A stretch of 64,000 nt of DNA from Clostridium sp. AWRP (GTDB lineage Bacteria > Bacillota > Clostridia > Clostridiales > Clostridiaceae): positions 496,001-560,000 of the forward strand of contig NZ_CP029758.2 in assembly GCF_004006395.2 (NCBI RefSeq), given 5' to 3'. The notes under the pieces were generated by a model, which saw only the letters and a program-made list of their open reading frames with translations, was not told the DNA's origin and did not search any database. A program made the translations under genes and the position numbers. This document shows, one piece after another, positions 8,968 to 18,503 of this stretch; position 1 is the first letter of the stretch, and the number at the start of each line of letters is the position of its first letter.

Positions 8968-10032
8968 ATGGAACATTTGATTATTGCGGATGTGCGCAGC
9001 CTAAATAGAAATGGCAAGTCCACAGGGCATTATTTTACTCTGGCTGAAAATTATCTAAATATGTTTATAGGAAAATGCAAAATAGAAATTGCAGGTGGTC
9101 CAATTTATAAAACAAAGTTTGATGGATTTATGCAACTTAAATACGATACCTACGTAAACGAGAATATTATTAAAACAAAGTATAAAGTAATTCATAACTG
9201 TTTTGAACTGTTTCATAAGGCCCAAAATGACATCATCATTTTACAATGCAATGCTGTAGCCACGGTTTTCTTTGCATTAATGCTATATTATAAACCTTTA
9301 AATATTTATATGATTCAGTACAATACGTTCTCTATAGATTCTACATTAAAACGGTTTATATATCGTGTGATTAAGAATAAGTTGAAAGGAATCCTTTGCC
9401 CTAATGACGAAATAGGCAGAGCATATGGAGTTCCATATTGTGTTGTTCCAGATTACTGTGTCACACAGAAAGAGTATAGTTGCTTACCAAAAGAATTGAC
9501 TGGCAAGAAATATGATTATGGGATTGTTGGAATAATAACGAGAGACAAAGGCACAGTTGAAGTTGCTAAAAAATTGGTTAATTCTGATTGTTCAGCAATA
9601 ATAGCAGGAAGACCAGTTGACAACGATATTAAACAAGAACTATTGAATGTTTGCTCAAAAAGTTCAAACATCACCTTAGTGCTAGGATATATCAGTGACG
9701 AAGACTATGATAAGTATATACGGCAAAGTAAGTATTGTATTTTGAATTACTCTGATGCATATTCAAAGCACAGCAGCGGAGTTGTATTTGACACGATTTA
9801 TAGAGGAACCCCAGTAGTTGGTAGAAAGTGTAGATCACTTGATTTCATTGAAGATAATGGATTAGGTATCGTATATGAGGATATTGATTCTTGTGACTTT
9901 AAAGAAATAGTCAATAGAAATGCAGACGAAGCTTATCTGAACAATATACGAGAGTTTATGAGAAGGCAACTTGCGGCGTCGGGGGAAATACTTGATTTTG
10001 TAAAGGAACGTAACCATGAAAACAATATATAA
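8968..10032 (+). CDS. Glycosyltransferase (GT-B, family 1/4-like)
   Basis: The 354-residue protein looks like a divergent GT-B enzyme. The first domain has few recognisable motifs. The second has YGIVGIITRDKGTVEVAKKL and a C-terminal FDTIYRGTPVVG segment in place of the usual E-x7-E, so the donor-site signature is weak. AAAGGAG precedes ATG 8968. It overlaps the following acyltransferase gene by 17 bases. Function is inferred from fold-level resemblance and context. Confidence 0.7.
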   Translation: MEHLIIADVRSLNRNGKSTGHYFTLAENYLNMFIGKCKIEIAGGPIYKTKFDGFMQLKYDTYVNENIIKTKYKVIHNCFELFHKAQNDIIILQCNAVATVFFALMLYYKPLNIYMIQYNTFSIDSTLKRFIYRVIKNKLKGILCPNDEIGRAYGVPYCVVPDYCVTQKEYSCLPKELTGKKYDYGIVGIITRDKGTVEVAKKLVNSDCSAIIAGRPVDNDIKQELLNVCSKSSNITLVLGYISDEDYDKYIRQSKYCILNYSDAYSKHSSGVVFDTIYRGTPVVGRKCRSLDFIEDNGLGIVYEDIDSCDFKEIVNRNADEAYLNNIREFMRRQLAASGEILDFVKERNHENNI

Positions 10033-10609
10033 TATAATAAGAAAAATTCGAAAAGTATTCGAGAAAATTGTAAACATGATTTTGTTCCACTATTTTGGAG
10101 TGGATTTGGGTGGAAAAACATATCATATTGAAGGCATACTTACGATACGAGCTGATACAAAGCATTCAATTACAATTGGGAAAAATGTCGAGTTTCGTTC
10201 AGGAAAGAAATATAACATTATTGGCGGAGATACGCGGTTGATTTTGCGAACATATCGGGGTGGTAAAATTGCAATCGGTAATAATGTTGGAATTTCAAAT
10301 TCTTCATTAGTTAGTATGAATAACATTATCATCGAAGACGATGTGATGATCGGAGGAAGTTGTAAGATATGGAATACCGATTTTCATTCATTGAATATGG
10401 AGCAAAGGATGGAAAGCTATGATACAAATATTCAAAGCGCACCTATTAGAATTAAAAGAGGAGCTTTCATTGGAGCGTGTTCCATAGTGTTAAAAGGAGT
10501 CACAATTGGAGAAAAATCGATTGTTGGTGCCGGTTCTGTTGTTACTAAATCAATACCAGATGGAGAAATATGGGGTGGGGCACCAGCTAAATTTATACGA
10601 AAGATATAA
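10016..10609 (+). CDS. Hexapeptide-repeat O-acetyltransferase (WbbJ/colanic acid type)
   Basis: The 197-residue protein has left-handed beta-helix repeats (ITIGKNVEFRSG, IAIGNNVGISNSS, IIEDDVMIGG). The acetyltransferase centre is CKIWNTDFHS, with the likely catalytic histidine in TDFHS, and the C-terminal cap is VVTKSIPDGEIWGGAPAKFI. This is the NodL/LacA/WbbJ class that acetylates sugars from acetyl-CoA. It overlaps the upstream glycosyltransferase by 17 bases, so the two are translationally coupled. Confidence 0.87.
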   Translation: MKTIYNIIRKIRKVFEKIVNMILFHYFGVDLGGKTYHIEGILTIRADTKHSITIGKNVEFRSGKKYNIIGGDTRLILRTYRGGKIAIGNNVGISNSSLVSMNNIIIEDDVMIGGSCKIWNTDFHSLNMEQRMESYDTNIQSAPIRIKRGAFIGACSIVLKGVTIGEKSIVGAGSVVTKSIPDGEIWGGAPAKFIRKI

Positions 10610-10693
10610 ATTAATGAGTTATAATGTGGCAGGTTGAAGATATATGCTTATTAGTACTGCTACCTAGCGTTGAAATAGGGGGAGGATTTTAGG

Positions 10694-11947
10694 ATGAAAG
10701 TCTTGTGGATAGGGAATATTATATTGCCGCAGATAGCAGAATATGAAGGTATAAAGGAACCTGTTGTTGGGGGATGGATGGTCTATTTGGCAGATCTTGT
10801 TTCATCAATTCCAGAAACCAACTTAGTTTATCTATTTGATGATGTAAAATCACGCTGTGGTGTTGTTAATAAAATTACATACTATGCAGTAGAAAACAAA
10901 AATGAAAGAGTAGGACGGCGTGATGAAGAGTACATCCAACAGTTAATTGAAATAATTCAAAGGGAAAAACCCGACGTGATTCATATTTGGGGGACAGAGG
11001 ACGAGCATGCACTTGCAATGGTTGAGGCATGTTCGAGACTGAAAATCATAAATAGAGTAGTAATTTCAATTCAGGGATTACTTTCCGAATATGCAAAGTA
11101 CTACTATGCATATTTGCCAGAAAGAGTTATTCACGGAACGCGAATAAAGGATTTAATTAAAGGCAATTTAAAAGAAAAACATGATGTATTTGAGAAAAAG
11201 GGAAAATATGAGATAGAGGCAATTTCTTCAGTCAAACATGTAATAGGTAGAACTGATTGGGACAAAGCTTGTGTATGGGCGATCAATCCTGACGTTCACT
11301 ATCATTTTAATAATGAAATCCTTCGTAAGGAATTTTATATGGGACAGTGGGAATATTTAAAGTGTGAAAAACATTCTATATTTTGCAGCCAGGCACATTA
11401 TCCAATTAAAGGAATCCATTTGATGTTGCAGGCAATGCCAATTATTAAACGAGAATATCCAGATGTTAAACTATACATAGGTGGAAAAGATTTTAGCCAG
11501 GATCCCAAATGGAAACTTAGTGTGTATCAAAAATATATTTTAGATATTATTAAGAAAGAAGACTTGACGAATAATGTTTTCTTTACAGGGTTTCTTAATG
11601 CAGAAAAAATGAAACAACAATACTTACATAGTAATGTATTTGTATCGCCATCGAGTATTGAAAACTCACCTAATTCTGTAGGAGAAGCTATGCTCTTGGG
11701 AGTCCCTGTGGTATCCTCATGTGTTGGTGGGGTACAAAATATGATTGAGCATGGAAGAGAGGGATTATTGTATCCTGCAAATGACATCCATATGTTAGCA
11801 TATTATGTTTGTAAAGTATTTGATGATGAAAGTTTTGCAATTAATTTATCTAAAGAAGCTGTTGAGCATGCAACTAAAACACATGATCAAGAAACTAATT
11901 TGAAGCAGCTCATTTCAATCTATAACGATATTGAAAGGAAAATCTAA
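10694..11947 (+). CDS. Glycosyltransferase family 4 (group 1)
   Basis: The 417-residue GT-B protein starts MKVLWIGNIILP after GGGGGAGGA. It has an HIWGTEDEHALA segment near residue 95, a Rossmann donor domain with AHYPIKGIHLMLQAMP, and the motif SPSSIENSPNSVGEAMLLGVPVV with E-x7-E-like spacing. An 84-base gap separates it from the acyltransferase, and the polymerase gene follows after 3 bases. The acceptor is probably the growing undecaprenyl-linked repeat unit. Confidence 0.87.
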   Translation: MKVLWIGNIILPQIAEYEGIKEPVVGGWMVYLADLVSSIPETNLVYLFDDVKSRCGVVNKITYYAVENKNERVGRRDEEYIQQLIEIIQREKPDVIHIWGTEDEHALAMVEACSRLKIINRVVISIQGLLSEYAKYYYAYLPERVIHGTRIKDLIKGNLKEKHDVFEKKGKYEIEAISSVKHVIGRTDWDKACVWAINPDVHYHFNNEILRKEFYMGQWEYLKCEKHSIFCSQAHYPIKGIHLMLQAMPIIKREYPDVKLYIGGKDFSQDPKWKLSVYQKYILDIIKKEDLTNNVFFTGFLNAEKMKQQYLHSNVFVSPSSIENSPNSVGEAMLLGVPVVSSCVGGVQNMIEHGREGLLYPANDIHMLAYYVCKVFDDESFAINLSKEAVEHATKTHDQETNLKQLISIYNDIERKI

Positions 11948-11950
11948 ATT

Positions 11951-13132
11951 ATGTATTCTGAAAGACGAGAGATTAATTATATTTTGTTACTATTAATTAT
12001 TTTCCCAATACAAATTTTGAATGAATATATTCCCAAGTTAGGCTGGATAATAATTGGTACAAGAATTTTATTTTGCTTACTTTATTTAGCAATACGAATT
12101 GGGCAAACGAAAACAATTAAGATACATAAACATAAAGTTGCATTGTCAATAGTAATAATTGTTATTCAGCAGTTTATAGCATTAAATATCCACGGGACAA
12201 CAATGCAAAATATTATTCGATTGATTGACTATATGTTGATATTGATTGCAGGTTTTACTTATTTCAGTAATCTAAAAAGAAAGGATTATGTATATTTGCA
12301 CAAAGCAGTTTGGTATATTTCTACGGTATATATTTTGATTACTTTGTGTCAAAGCTTTTATTATCAAGCATCGGACTATCAAGAGGTTATGTTGTTTATT
12401 GGTTCTAGAGCTGATACTGTTCAGACAATTTTCACATTGATAGTGTTATTAATTAGTACGGATTATCTATTATATAAAAAAATTAAAAGATGCGATTTTG
12501 TATTACTTCTTCTTGCTTTTTTAGATTCAATATGCTTAAAAAGTGGCCAAGGTACTGTTATGCTTGCTTTGATTATAATTACAGTAGCTTTAATTTATTA
12601 TAAAAATGTAAGTGTATGGAAGTTTATTACACTTAAAATAGGACTAATATTAATTGCTATCTTAAATATATTAATTATATTTGGATATTATCAAAACATA
12701 GGAGTATTTAACTTTGTTATTACTGAAGTTTTGCACAAAAGTATTACATTAACAGGCCGCACAAATATCTACTCTCATATTCCGGAATTGATAAGTTTAT
12801 CACCTTTAGTTGGCTATGGATATGGAACTAAAATAGTTGCAGATTATATAGGCTACATAGATTCTGCTTTTGTAAGTGCTCATAATTCAATACTAGAGCT
12901 TTTACTAATTTATGGTGCAATTGGGACAGTATTTTTTATCAAGTTGATCTGGGATACATTAAGGCAACTATACAAACATTATGAAATTCGAGAAAATGGC
13001 ATTCTTATTGGAGCAATTTGGGCATCATTTATCGGTGGGTTAGTGAACTTAATGATTACATCAGTTCCTTTTTTGATTTTATTGTGTTTTTCTCGGTCAT
13101 TTTCTTGCTTTTCGGAGACAACAGAAAAGTGA
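11951..13132 (+). CDS. wzy: O-antigen/polysaccharide polymerase-like membrane protein (Wzy candidate)
   Basis: The 393-residue protein is almost wholly hydrophobic, with roughly ten to twelve predicted membrane spans. A large loop near residues 255-310 contains the ITLTGRTNIYSH and LVGYGYGTK segments seen in the Wzy_C/O-antigen ligase superfamily. Wzy enzymes polymerise repeat units on the outer face of the membrane. Sequence conservation in the family is low, so the call rests on topology, the G-R-x-N-I-Y motif and a cluster position with glycosyltransferases and a flippase. A strong hairpin overlaps its stop codon. Confidence 0.75.
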   Translation: MYSERREINYILLLLIIFPIQILNEYIPKLGWIIIGTRILFCLLYLAIRIGQTKTIKIHKHKVALSIVIIVIQQFIALNIHGTTMQNIIRLIDYMLILIAGFTYFSNLKRKDYVYLHKAVWYISTVYILITLCQSFYYQASDYQEVMLFIGSRADTVQTIFTLIVLLISTDYLLYKKIKRCDFVLLLLAFLDSICLKSGQGTVMLALIIITVALIYYKNVSVWKFITLKIGLILIAILNILIIFGYYQNIGVFNFVITEVLHKSITLTGRTNIYSHIPELISLSPLVGYGYGTKIVADYIGYIDSAFVSAHNSILELLLIYGAIGTVFFIKLIWDTLRQLYKHYEIRENGILIGAIWASFIGGLVNLMITSVPFLILLCFSRSFSCFSETTEK

Positions 13133-13175
13133 AAAACAGGCTACATTAACATGTTTTACACTTTTCTTGTTTTGT
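13123..13175 (+). terminator. Terminator overlapping the wzy-like stop codon
   Basis: AGAAAAGTG at 13123-13131 pairs with CACTTTTCT at 13159-13167; an inner AAAACA/TGTTTT pairing extends the stem. The tail is TTGTTTTG. The left arm contains the last codons of the upstream gene. Confidence 0.65.
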
Positions 13176-13205
13176 AATCATATGTAATAAATATCAAATA
13201 ACTGT

Positions 13206-13245
13206 AGAAGTGTTTTAATTTCATCGGCCTAAACACTTCTTGTAT
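13206..13245 (+). terminator. Second hairpin in the same gap
   Basis: AGAAGTGTTT at 13206-13215 pairs perfectly with AAACACTTCT at 13231-13240, followed by TGTATT. Together with the preceding hairpin it suggests strong termination before the pyruvyl transferase, which would then need its own promoter in this gap; I do not see a clear one. Confidence 0.5.
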
Positions 13246-13270
13246 TATGATAGAAAGGTTTTGTTAGATA

Positions 13271-14416
13271 ATGAAAGGCAGCATTTTATATAAGGTTCGC
13301 AAGCGAATGGCTTCTAATTCATTTTTAAGTAATACGATAAAGAAGCCGTATATGTGTTTCAAATATTTTTATTCTAATTTCATTGCAGGAAAAAATATTG
13401 ATGAGCTAAATAAATATATAGATAAAGGATTAAACATAATTTGGTATTTAGATGTACCAACGCATTCTAATATGGGTGATTTAGCTCAGTATGTTTGTAT
13501 TAAAGATTGGCTTGTATCAAATTATCCAGAGTATACCATTGCTGAGATTTCAGCAGATACTATTGTAAATGCAGAACAGAAATTTATTGATTTACTGAAG
13601 AATAAGAAAAGCAATGGGGATTTGATATTTTTCCAAAGTGGATATTGCACACAGGATTTGGGCGGATTTCATGACTACGTTCATCAACTTGTTATAAGGA
13701 ACTTCCCGAGCATTCCGATTATTATGCTTCCGCAGACGATTTTATACAAAAATAGAGAAAATGCAGAGGCTGTTTCGAATAATTATCGGCAACATAAAAA
13801 GATCTTGTTGTTATGCAGGGATTATGTTTCTTACAGTGTTGGAGAAAAAATGTTTGAAAATAATAAACTTCTTCTCTATCCGGATATAGTTACATCATTA
13901 ATTGGTACTTTACCTATAAATGATAAGAAAGATAGAAGCGGAATACTAATTTGCTGTAGGAATGATTCGGAAAAATATTATGATGAAAATACAATCAAAA
14001 TGTTAAGTAAAAAATTAGGGAAAATTGATGATGTTACTATTTCGGATACTACAGTAGCATGTGATTTCTCAAAATTAAAATCACATATTAAAGAGCGTGT
14101 GCAGCAAATGATTAATGACTTTGGCCGTTACAGGGTAGTAATTACTGATCGCTATCATGGAACAATATTTTCATTAATTGCTGGAACACCAGTTATAGTT
14201 ATTAAATCAAATGATCATAAAGTGATTACAGGCGTTGATTGGTTTAAAGGAATTTATGATCAAACAGTATGCTATGTGGATAATATTTATAACGTGTATG
14301 AAAAAGTTACTTACATTTACAATAATTATGACTATGTTCAGTTAAACTCTGTTTTCAGAGATACATATTATGCCAATTTAAAGAATGTTATTAGTGAATG
14401 TATAAAAGAAAAATGA
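13271..14416 (+). CDS. Polysaccharide pyruvyl transferase family protein
   Basis: Members of the CsaB/EpsO/WcaK family add ketal-linked pyruvate from phosphoenolpyruvate to sugars of the repeat unit. The 381-residue protein has the early N-x-G-D-x-A motif in HSNMGDLAQYV near residue 70 and the C-terminal ITDRYHGTIFSLIAGTPV signature with the conserved R-x-H. AGAAAGG precedes the ATG. It is followed by an FrhB-like iron-sulfur protein gene, a pairing often seen in Firmicute capsule loci. The sugar acceptor is unknown. Confidence 0.88.
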   Translation: MKGSILYKVRKRMASNSFLSNTIKKPYMCFKYFYSNFIAGKNIDELNKYIDKGLNIIWYLDVPTHSNMGDLAQYVCIKDWLVSNYPEYTIAEISADTIVNAEQKFIDLLKNKKSNGDLIFFQSGYCTQDLGGFHDYVHQLVIRNFPSIPIIMLPQTILYKNRENAEAVSNNYRQHKKILLLCRDYVSYSVGEKMFENNKLLLYPDIVTSLIGTLPINDKKDRSGILICCRNDSEKYYDENTIKMLSKKLGKIDDVTISDTTVACDFSKLKSHIKERVQQMINDFGRYRVVITDRYHGTIFSLIAGTPVIVIKSNDHKVITGVDWFKGIYDQTVCYVDNIYNVYEKVTYIYNNYDYVQLNSVFRDTYYANLKNVISECIKEK

Positions 14417-14465
14417 AAAGTATTTTGACATTATTCTTTGAAGTAAAATAAAGGAGAATAAATAC

Positions 14466-15659
14466 ATGAAAATATGTGATGATAGTTCATGCACAGGCTG
14501 TATGATGTGCATTGATATATGTAATCAAAAGGCAATTTCTGCAGTTGAAGACGAGCAAGGCTTTATGCATCCAAGTATTGATTCTGATAAGTGCGTTGAA
14601 TGCGGGTTGTGCGTTTCAAGATGTCCAGTGAATTATCAAAAGAAAAATAAAAAAGCTGAAAAGGTTTTTGCTTGTTGGCAAAAAAATGTTGAAAGCCGTT
14701 TGGCATCAACGTCCGGAGGTGCATTCTTAACAATTGCTGAAAGAATTATCCAGGGCGGTGGTGTGGTGTATGGTGCTGCTTTTGATGATCTCATGAGAGT
14801 GAAACATATTAGAACTTTAAATATGCAGGAAGTAAAAAAATTGAGAGGTTCAAAATATGTTCAGAGTAATACAAAAAATATTTATGAACAAGTAAAAAAT
14901 GATTTGAAAGTGGGGCGAAAAGTTTTGTTTTCTGGAACACCATGTCAAGTTGCTGCATTACAAAATTATTTGAAAATTAACTATGAAAATCTCTTTTTCA
15001 TTGACATCGTGTGTCATGGTGTTCCATCGCCAATGATTTTTAGAGACTATTTGAAATGTATCTGCGAAAAAAATCATTCAAAAATAACTGAATTAAATTT
15101 TCGCTATAAGAAACCTTGTTGGAGCGTTTTTTCAATGAAAGCAAAATTTAAAAATGGTTCAGAATACATCGCTTCAAAATTTAAGGATCCTTATCTTCAT
15201 TTTTTTTTATTGAGGGATTTGACACTTAGGAAATCGTGCTTCGAGTGTCATTTTTCCTCTCCTGAAAGAACGGGAGATATTACTTTAGCAGATTTCTGGA
15301 ATTATAGAGCGTATAAGTTCTCTCAGAGAGGATCAGAGCGTGGAGTTAATCTTGTTTTGACAAATACGAAGAAAGGAGAACAATTACTATGTAGCTTAGC
15401 CTCAGAGCTGCATATTGAAGAACATACTTGGAAAGAGGCTTTTGAATCTAACAAACAACTTCTTGAGCCAAATAAAAAACCAGTGCTATATGATAACTTT
15501 TGGGGAACCTATAGAGATGGCGGGTTCAGAAAAGTTAGAGAAAAATATTATTATTATAACAAACGTTATGAAATTCTGGGATGCTTATATGCGTGGAAAA
15601 AAGCTCATGCATATCTTATAACGGCTAAAATTCTGAAAGCGATTAAGAAAAAAGCATAG
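14466..15659 (+). CDS. Coenzyme F420 hydrogenase/dehydrogenase beta-subunit family protein with two [4Fe-4S] clusters
   Basis: The 397-residue protein opens with two ferredoxin-type motifs, CTGCMMCIDIC and CVECGLCVSRC (residues 11-56), followed by FrhB N- and C-terminal domains that include LRGSKYVQS and SGTPCQVAAL. In methanogens this fold binds F420. Here, within a polysaccharide cluster and right after a pyruvyl transferase, it probably carries out an uncharacterised redox step on the glycan. Clostridia generally lack F420, so flavin is the more likely cofactor. AAAGGAG stands before ATG 14466, and the flippase gene begins 12 bases downstream. Confidence 0.85.
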   Translation: MKICDDSSCTGCMMCIDICNQKAISAVEDEQGFMHPSIDSDKCVECGLCVSRCPVNYQKKNKKAEKVFACWQKNVESRLASTSGGAFLTIAERIIQGGGVVYGAAFDDLMRVKHIRTLNMQEVKKLRGSKYVQSNTKNIYEQVKNDLKVGRKVLFSGTPCQVAALQNYLKINYENLFFIDIVCHGVPSPMIFRDYLKCICEKNHSKITELNFRYKKPCWSVFSMKAKFKNGSEYIASKFKDPYLHFFLLRDLTLRKSCFECHFSSPERTGDITLADFWNYRAYKFSQRGSERGVNLVLTNTKKGEQLLCSLASELHIEEHTWKEAFESNKQLLEPNKKPVLYDNFWGTYRDGGFRKVREKYYYYNKRYEILGCLYAWKKAHAYLITAKILKAIKKKA

Positions 15660-15671
15660 TAGGAGAATAGA

Positions 15672-17231
15672 ATGCGAATCAATAGAACTAAAAATGCAAC
15701 GAGAAATATAATTACGGGTTTTGTTTTGAAGATATATCAACTTTTAGCTCCGTTTTTAATTCGAACTGTAATGATATATGTACTTGGACTAGAGTATTTG
15801 GGACTTAATAGTTTGTTTACTTCGATTCTTCAAGTCCTGAATCTTGCAGAATTGGGTGTTGGGGCTGCAATGGTTTTTAGTATGTACAAACCTATTGCTG
15901 ATGATGATACAATTACAATCTGTGCATTAGTGAAATTGTATAGGCTGTATTATAGAATAATCGGTCTAATAATTCTCGTTGTAGGATGTTTAATTACACC
16001 TTTTGTTCCTCATTTGATATCTGGAGAAGTGCCAGCGGGGATGAATGTATATATTTTATATTTGCTTAATTTAGCTGCAACAGTTCTCTCTTATTGGTTG
16101 TTTGCATATAAAAATTGCCTTCTGACGGCACATCAACGAGATGATGTAATTAGCAAGGTTACAATTGCAGAGAATACTGTCATGTATGTTGCTCAAATAA
16201 TGGTTTTATTTTTTACAAAAAACTACTATTGGTATGTCATAATTACACTGCTTTCGCAAGCACTTCTCAATATAATGACGGCAGTTGAGGCTAATAAATT
16301 GTTTCCACAATATCGGCCATGCGGCAATCTTGAACCTGATCGTGTAAAAGAAATTAATCAGAGGGTAAAAGATCTTTTTACATCTAAAGTTGGTGAAATA
16401 ATTGTTAATTCTGCAGATAGTATTATAATATCAGCATTTTTAGGTTTATCTATTTTGGCCATTTATAATAGTTATTATTATATTCTTAATTCTGTAATGG
16501 GCTTTGTAACTATATTTTTTGACGCCTGTACAGCTGGAATTGGAAACAGTATAGTTACTGAAACTGAAGAGAAAAACTATAATGATCTTTTAAAATTTAC
16601 TTTCATAATATCATGGGTCTCTGGATTTTGTGCGTGTTGTTTATTGTGCATTTATCAACCATTCATGGCACTATGGATTGGTGAAACAAACCTATTATCT
16701 ATAGGATGCGTAGTCTGTTTTGCTGCTTACTTTTATATTCGAGAAATGAACCAGCTATTGATTGTGTATAAGGACGCAGCTGGAATGTGGCATGAAGATA
16801 GGTTTAGGCCATTATGCACGTCCCTGACCAATTTGGTTATGAACTTGATTATGGTTCAATTCATTGGCATTTATGGTGTGCTGTTGTCAACGGTATTGAG
16901 CTCACTTATTGTCGGCATGCCATGGGTTTTACATAATTTGTTTACAGTAGTGTTTAAGCGACCAATGAATACATTTGTAAAGAGATTAATTCAATATATG
17001 TGTTGCACTTTAGTAGTATGTGCTTTAACTTATTTATGCTGTATACTAGTGAATTTTGGAAACTTAGCAAATTTAATTATTAGAACAATTATATGTTTAA
17101 TTGTACCTAATTTCATATTTTTCATCATATATTATAGAAAAGCGGAATTTAAGCAAACAATGGTATTAATAGATCATATATTGGGAGAAAAAATAGAAAT
17201 CATACATATAGTTTGCACAAGATTCATGTAA
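15672..17231 (+). CDS. wzx: Polysaccharide flippase, Wzx/MATE-like
   Basis: The 519-residue integral membrane protein has about twelve to fourteen hydrophobic spans and the basic start MRINRTKNATRNIITGF typical of Wzx/PST transporters of the MOP superfamily. It would move undecaprenyl-linked repeat units to the outer membrane leaflet. TAGGAG stands before ATG 15672. It lies 12 bases after the FrhB-like gene and 57 bases before the deacetylase gene. It is not closely related to the second flippase at 38.5 kb, so each cluster has its own exporter. Confidence 0.85.
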   Translation: MRINRTKNATRNIITGFVLKIYQLLAPFLIRTVMIYVLGLEYLGLNSLFTSILQVLNLAELGVGAAMVFSMYKPIADDDTITICALVKLYRLYYRIIGLIILVVGCLITPFVPHLISGEVPAGMNVYILYLLNLAATVLSYWLFAYKNCLLTAHQRDDVISKVTIAENTVMYVAQIMVLFFTKNYYWYVIITLLSQALLNIMTAVEANKLFPQYRPCGNLEPDRVKEINQRVKDLFTSKVGEIIVNSADSIIISAFLGLSILAIYNSYYYILNSVMGFVTIFFDACTAGIGNSIVTETEEKNYNDLLKFTFIISWVSGFCACCLLCIYQPFMALWIGETNLLSIGCVVCFAAYFYIREMNQLLIVYKDAAGMWHEDRFRPLCTSLTNLVMNLIMVQFIGIYGVLLSTVLSSLIVGMPWVLHNLFTVVFKRPMNTFVKRLIQYMCCTLVVCALTYLCCILVNFGNLANLIIRTIICLIVPNFIFFIIYYRKAEFKQTMVLIDHILGEKIEIIHIVCTRFM

Positions 17232-17288
17232 TATAAGATAGTTGGTACTATTTATGCCTATTTGAGAAAATGAGAAGGTGATTCATAG

Positions 17289-18008
17289 ATGAACAATATT
17301 TTGAAACGTGTCAAGAGTATAGCAAAGCCAATTGTAAAACCGATTGTGATGAAGCAAAATTTAACTTTACCGCATTCAAGTATATATTGCTTGCATCATG
17401 TTGAGAAAAACAGTAAATGTTGTGGCGGATGCCAAATGAGCACTGCTCAGTTCAAAGAGTTTGCGAAAAGTCGGAAAAATTGTATTGACCTTAATAGTTT
17501 GTTAGAGATGTTGACTCAAGACAATGAACGTGTGACGGGATATACTGCGATTACATTTGACGATGGTTTGTCTGATGCTTATAGGGTAGCATATCCGTAT
17601 CTTGTTGCAATAAATGCTCCATTTACATTATTTATCTCAAGTAGGTTAGTTAATACTTCTGGCTATATTAATTTACAAGAACTAAAAGAAATGGCATTTA
17701 ATCCACTGGTAACGATTGGTGTACATGGAGCAAATCATAAAACACTTTTGGGATTATCTAAACATGATTTAGAAGAAGAGGTAATTGTAGCTAAGGATGA
17801 GATAGAACAAATGCTAGGAAAGCAATGTAATATATTTGCTTATCCTTATGGCCAATATGATTCATGCGTATTGGACGTCGTATCTAAAGCAGGATTTGAT
17901 TATGCTTTGCAGGTGAAGGATCGTTCTTGCAGGAAATCGACAGTTAAAAGTAGATTTACTATTCCGAGGTTTAATATTGAGAGCTCTACTCTCAAATACC
18001 ATGTTTAG
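17289..18008 (+). CDS. Polysaccharide deacetylase (NodB/CE4 family)
   Basis: The 239-residue protein has the CE4 catalytic core: AITFDDGLSDAYR (TFDDG, the base and first metal aspartate) near residue 90 and VHGANHKT (H-x3-H metal ligands) near residue 143. FAYPYGQYD supplies the third motif. It removes N-acetyl groups from glycans. No signal peptide is obvious; the N-terminus is short and basic, so it may act on a cytoplasmic or lipid-linked intermediate. A cysteine pair (CCGGC) near residue 45 is unusual. It ends the first polysaccharide cluster. Confidence 0.85.
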   Translation: MNNILKRVKSIAKPIVKPIVMKQNLTLPHSSIYCLHHVEKNSKCCGGCQMSTAQFKEFAKSRKNCIDLNSLLEMLTQDNERVTGYTAITFDDGLSDAYRVAYPYLVAINAPFTLFISSRLVNTSGYINLQELKEMAFNPLVTIGVHGANHKTLLGLSKHDLEEEVIVAKDEIEQMLGKQCNIFAYPYGQYDSCVLDVVSKAGFDYALQVKDRSCRKSTVKSRFTIPRFNIESSTLKYHV

Positions 18009-18503
18009 TAATATATAATATTATATGCAATTGATATAGAAATTTTGCTCGAATTGCGAATGGAAGCAACTAAAGGTACTTGTCACTTTTGATAAATTGT
18101 AAATAAAAAGGTAACTTTTTCATAATAGTAGCAAGCTCCGTTGCAGGCTTCTTCGCAACGACCTCGGGGGGATATGAACAAGATTAAATATTATTCCAGC
18201 AGAATAATATAAATAGAGCTGTTGGAATTTTTATATGCAGTACAATATTTTTTGATTAACTCTAAATATATTTGTCAAAAATAGAAATATTAATATTTGG
18301 ATTTGAGAAGAAATAAATGATAGAGACAAGAAGAAGCTTGATCTCAATGCACTGATCAAAATAGCTATTTGCTCTTGTCCAAAGGAGAAAGTTACTGCAT
18401 ACAATACTCTGCTATAAATTAGCATAAAATATAAACTAGCTGGAAGCAAAAACTTTTTATTACGTTTTGTACTTTGAGCGAAACGAAAGGAATGGACATA
18501 AAA
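18009..18503. other. Non-coding stretch between the deacetylase gene and manC copy 1
   Basis: About 495 bases hold no supported gene. It contains a GC-richer island near 18128-18170, unlike its AT-rich surroundings, and the hairpin described at 18194-18233. A reverse-strand reading of 72 codons at 18231-18449 has no ribosome binding site and matches nothing I recognise. This is the likely right junction of the acquired cluster. Confidence 0.4.
18194..18233 (+). terminator. Probable terminator downstream of the first polysaccharide cluster
   Basis: TTCCAGCAG at 18194-18202 pairs with CTGTTGGAA at 18219-18227 (one G-U pair), followed by TTTTTAT. It lies about 185 bases after the deacetylase stop. 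Confidence 0.55.

Noticed and set aside
18231..18449. 72-codon reverse-strand frame before manC copy 1
   Set aside because: No ribosome binding site, no recognisable motif and composition like the surrounding AT-rich spacer.
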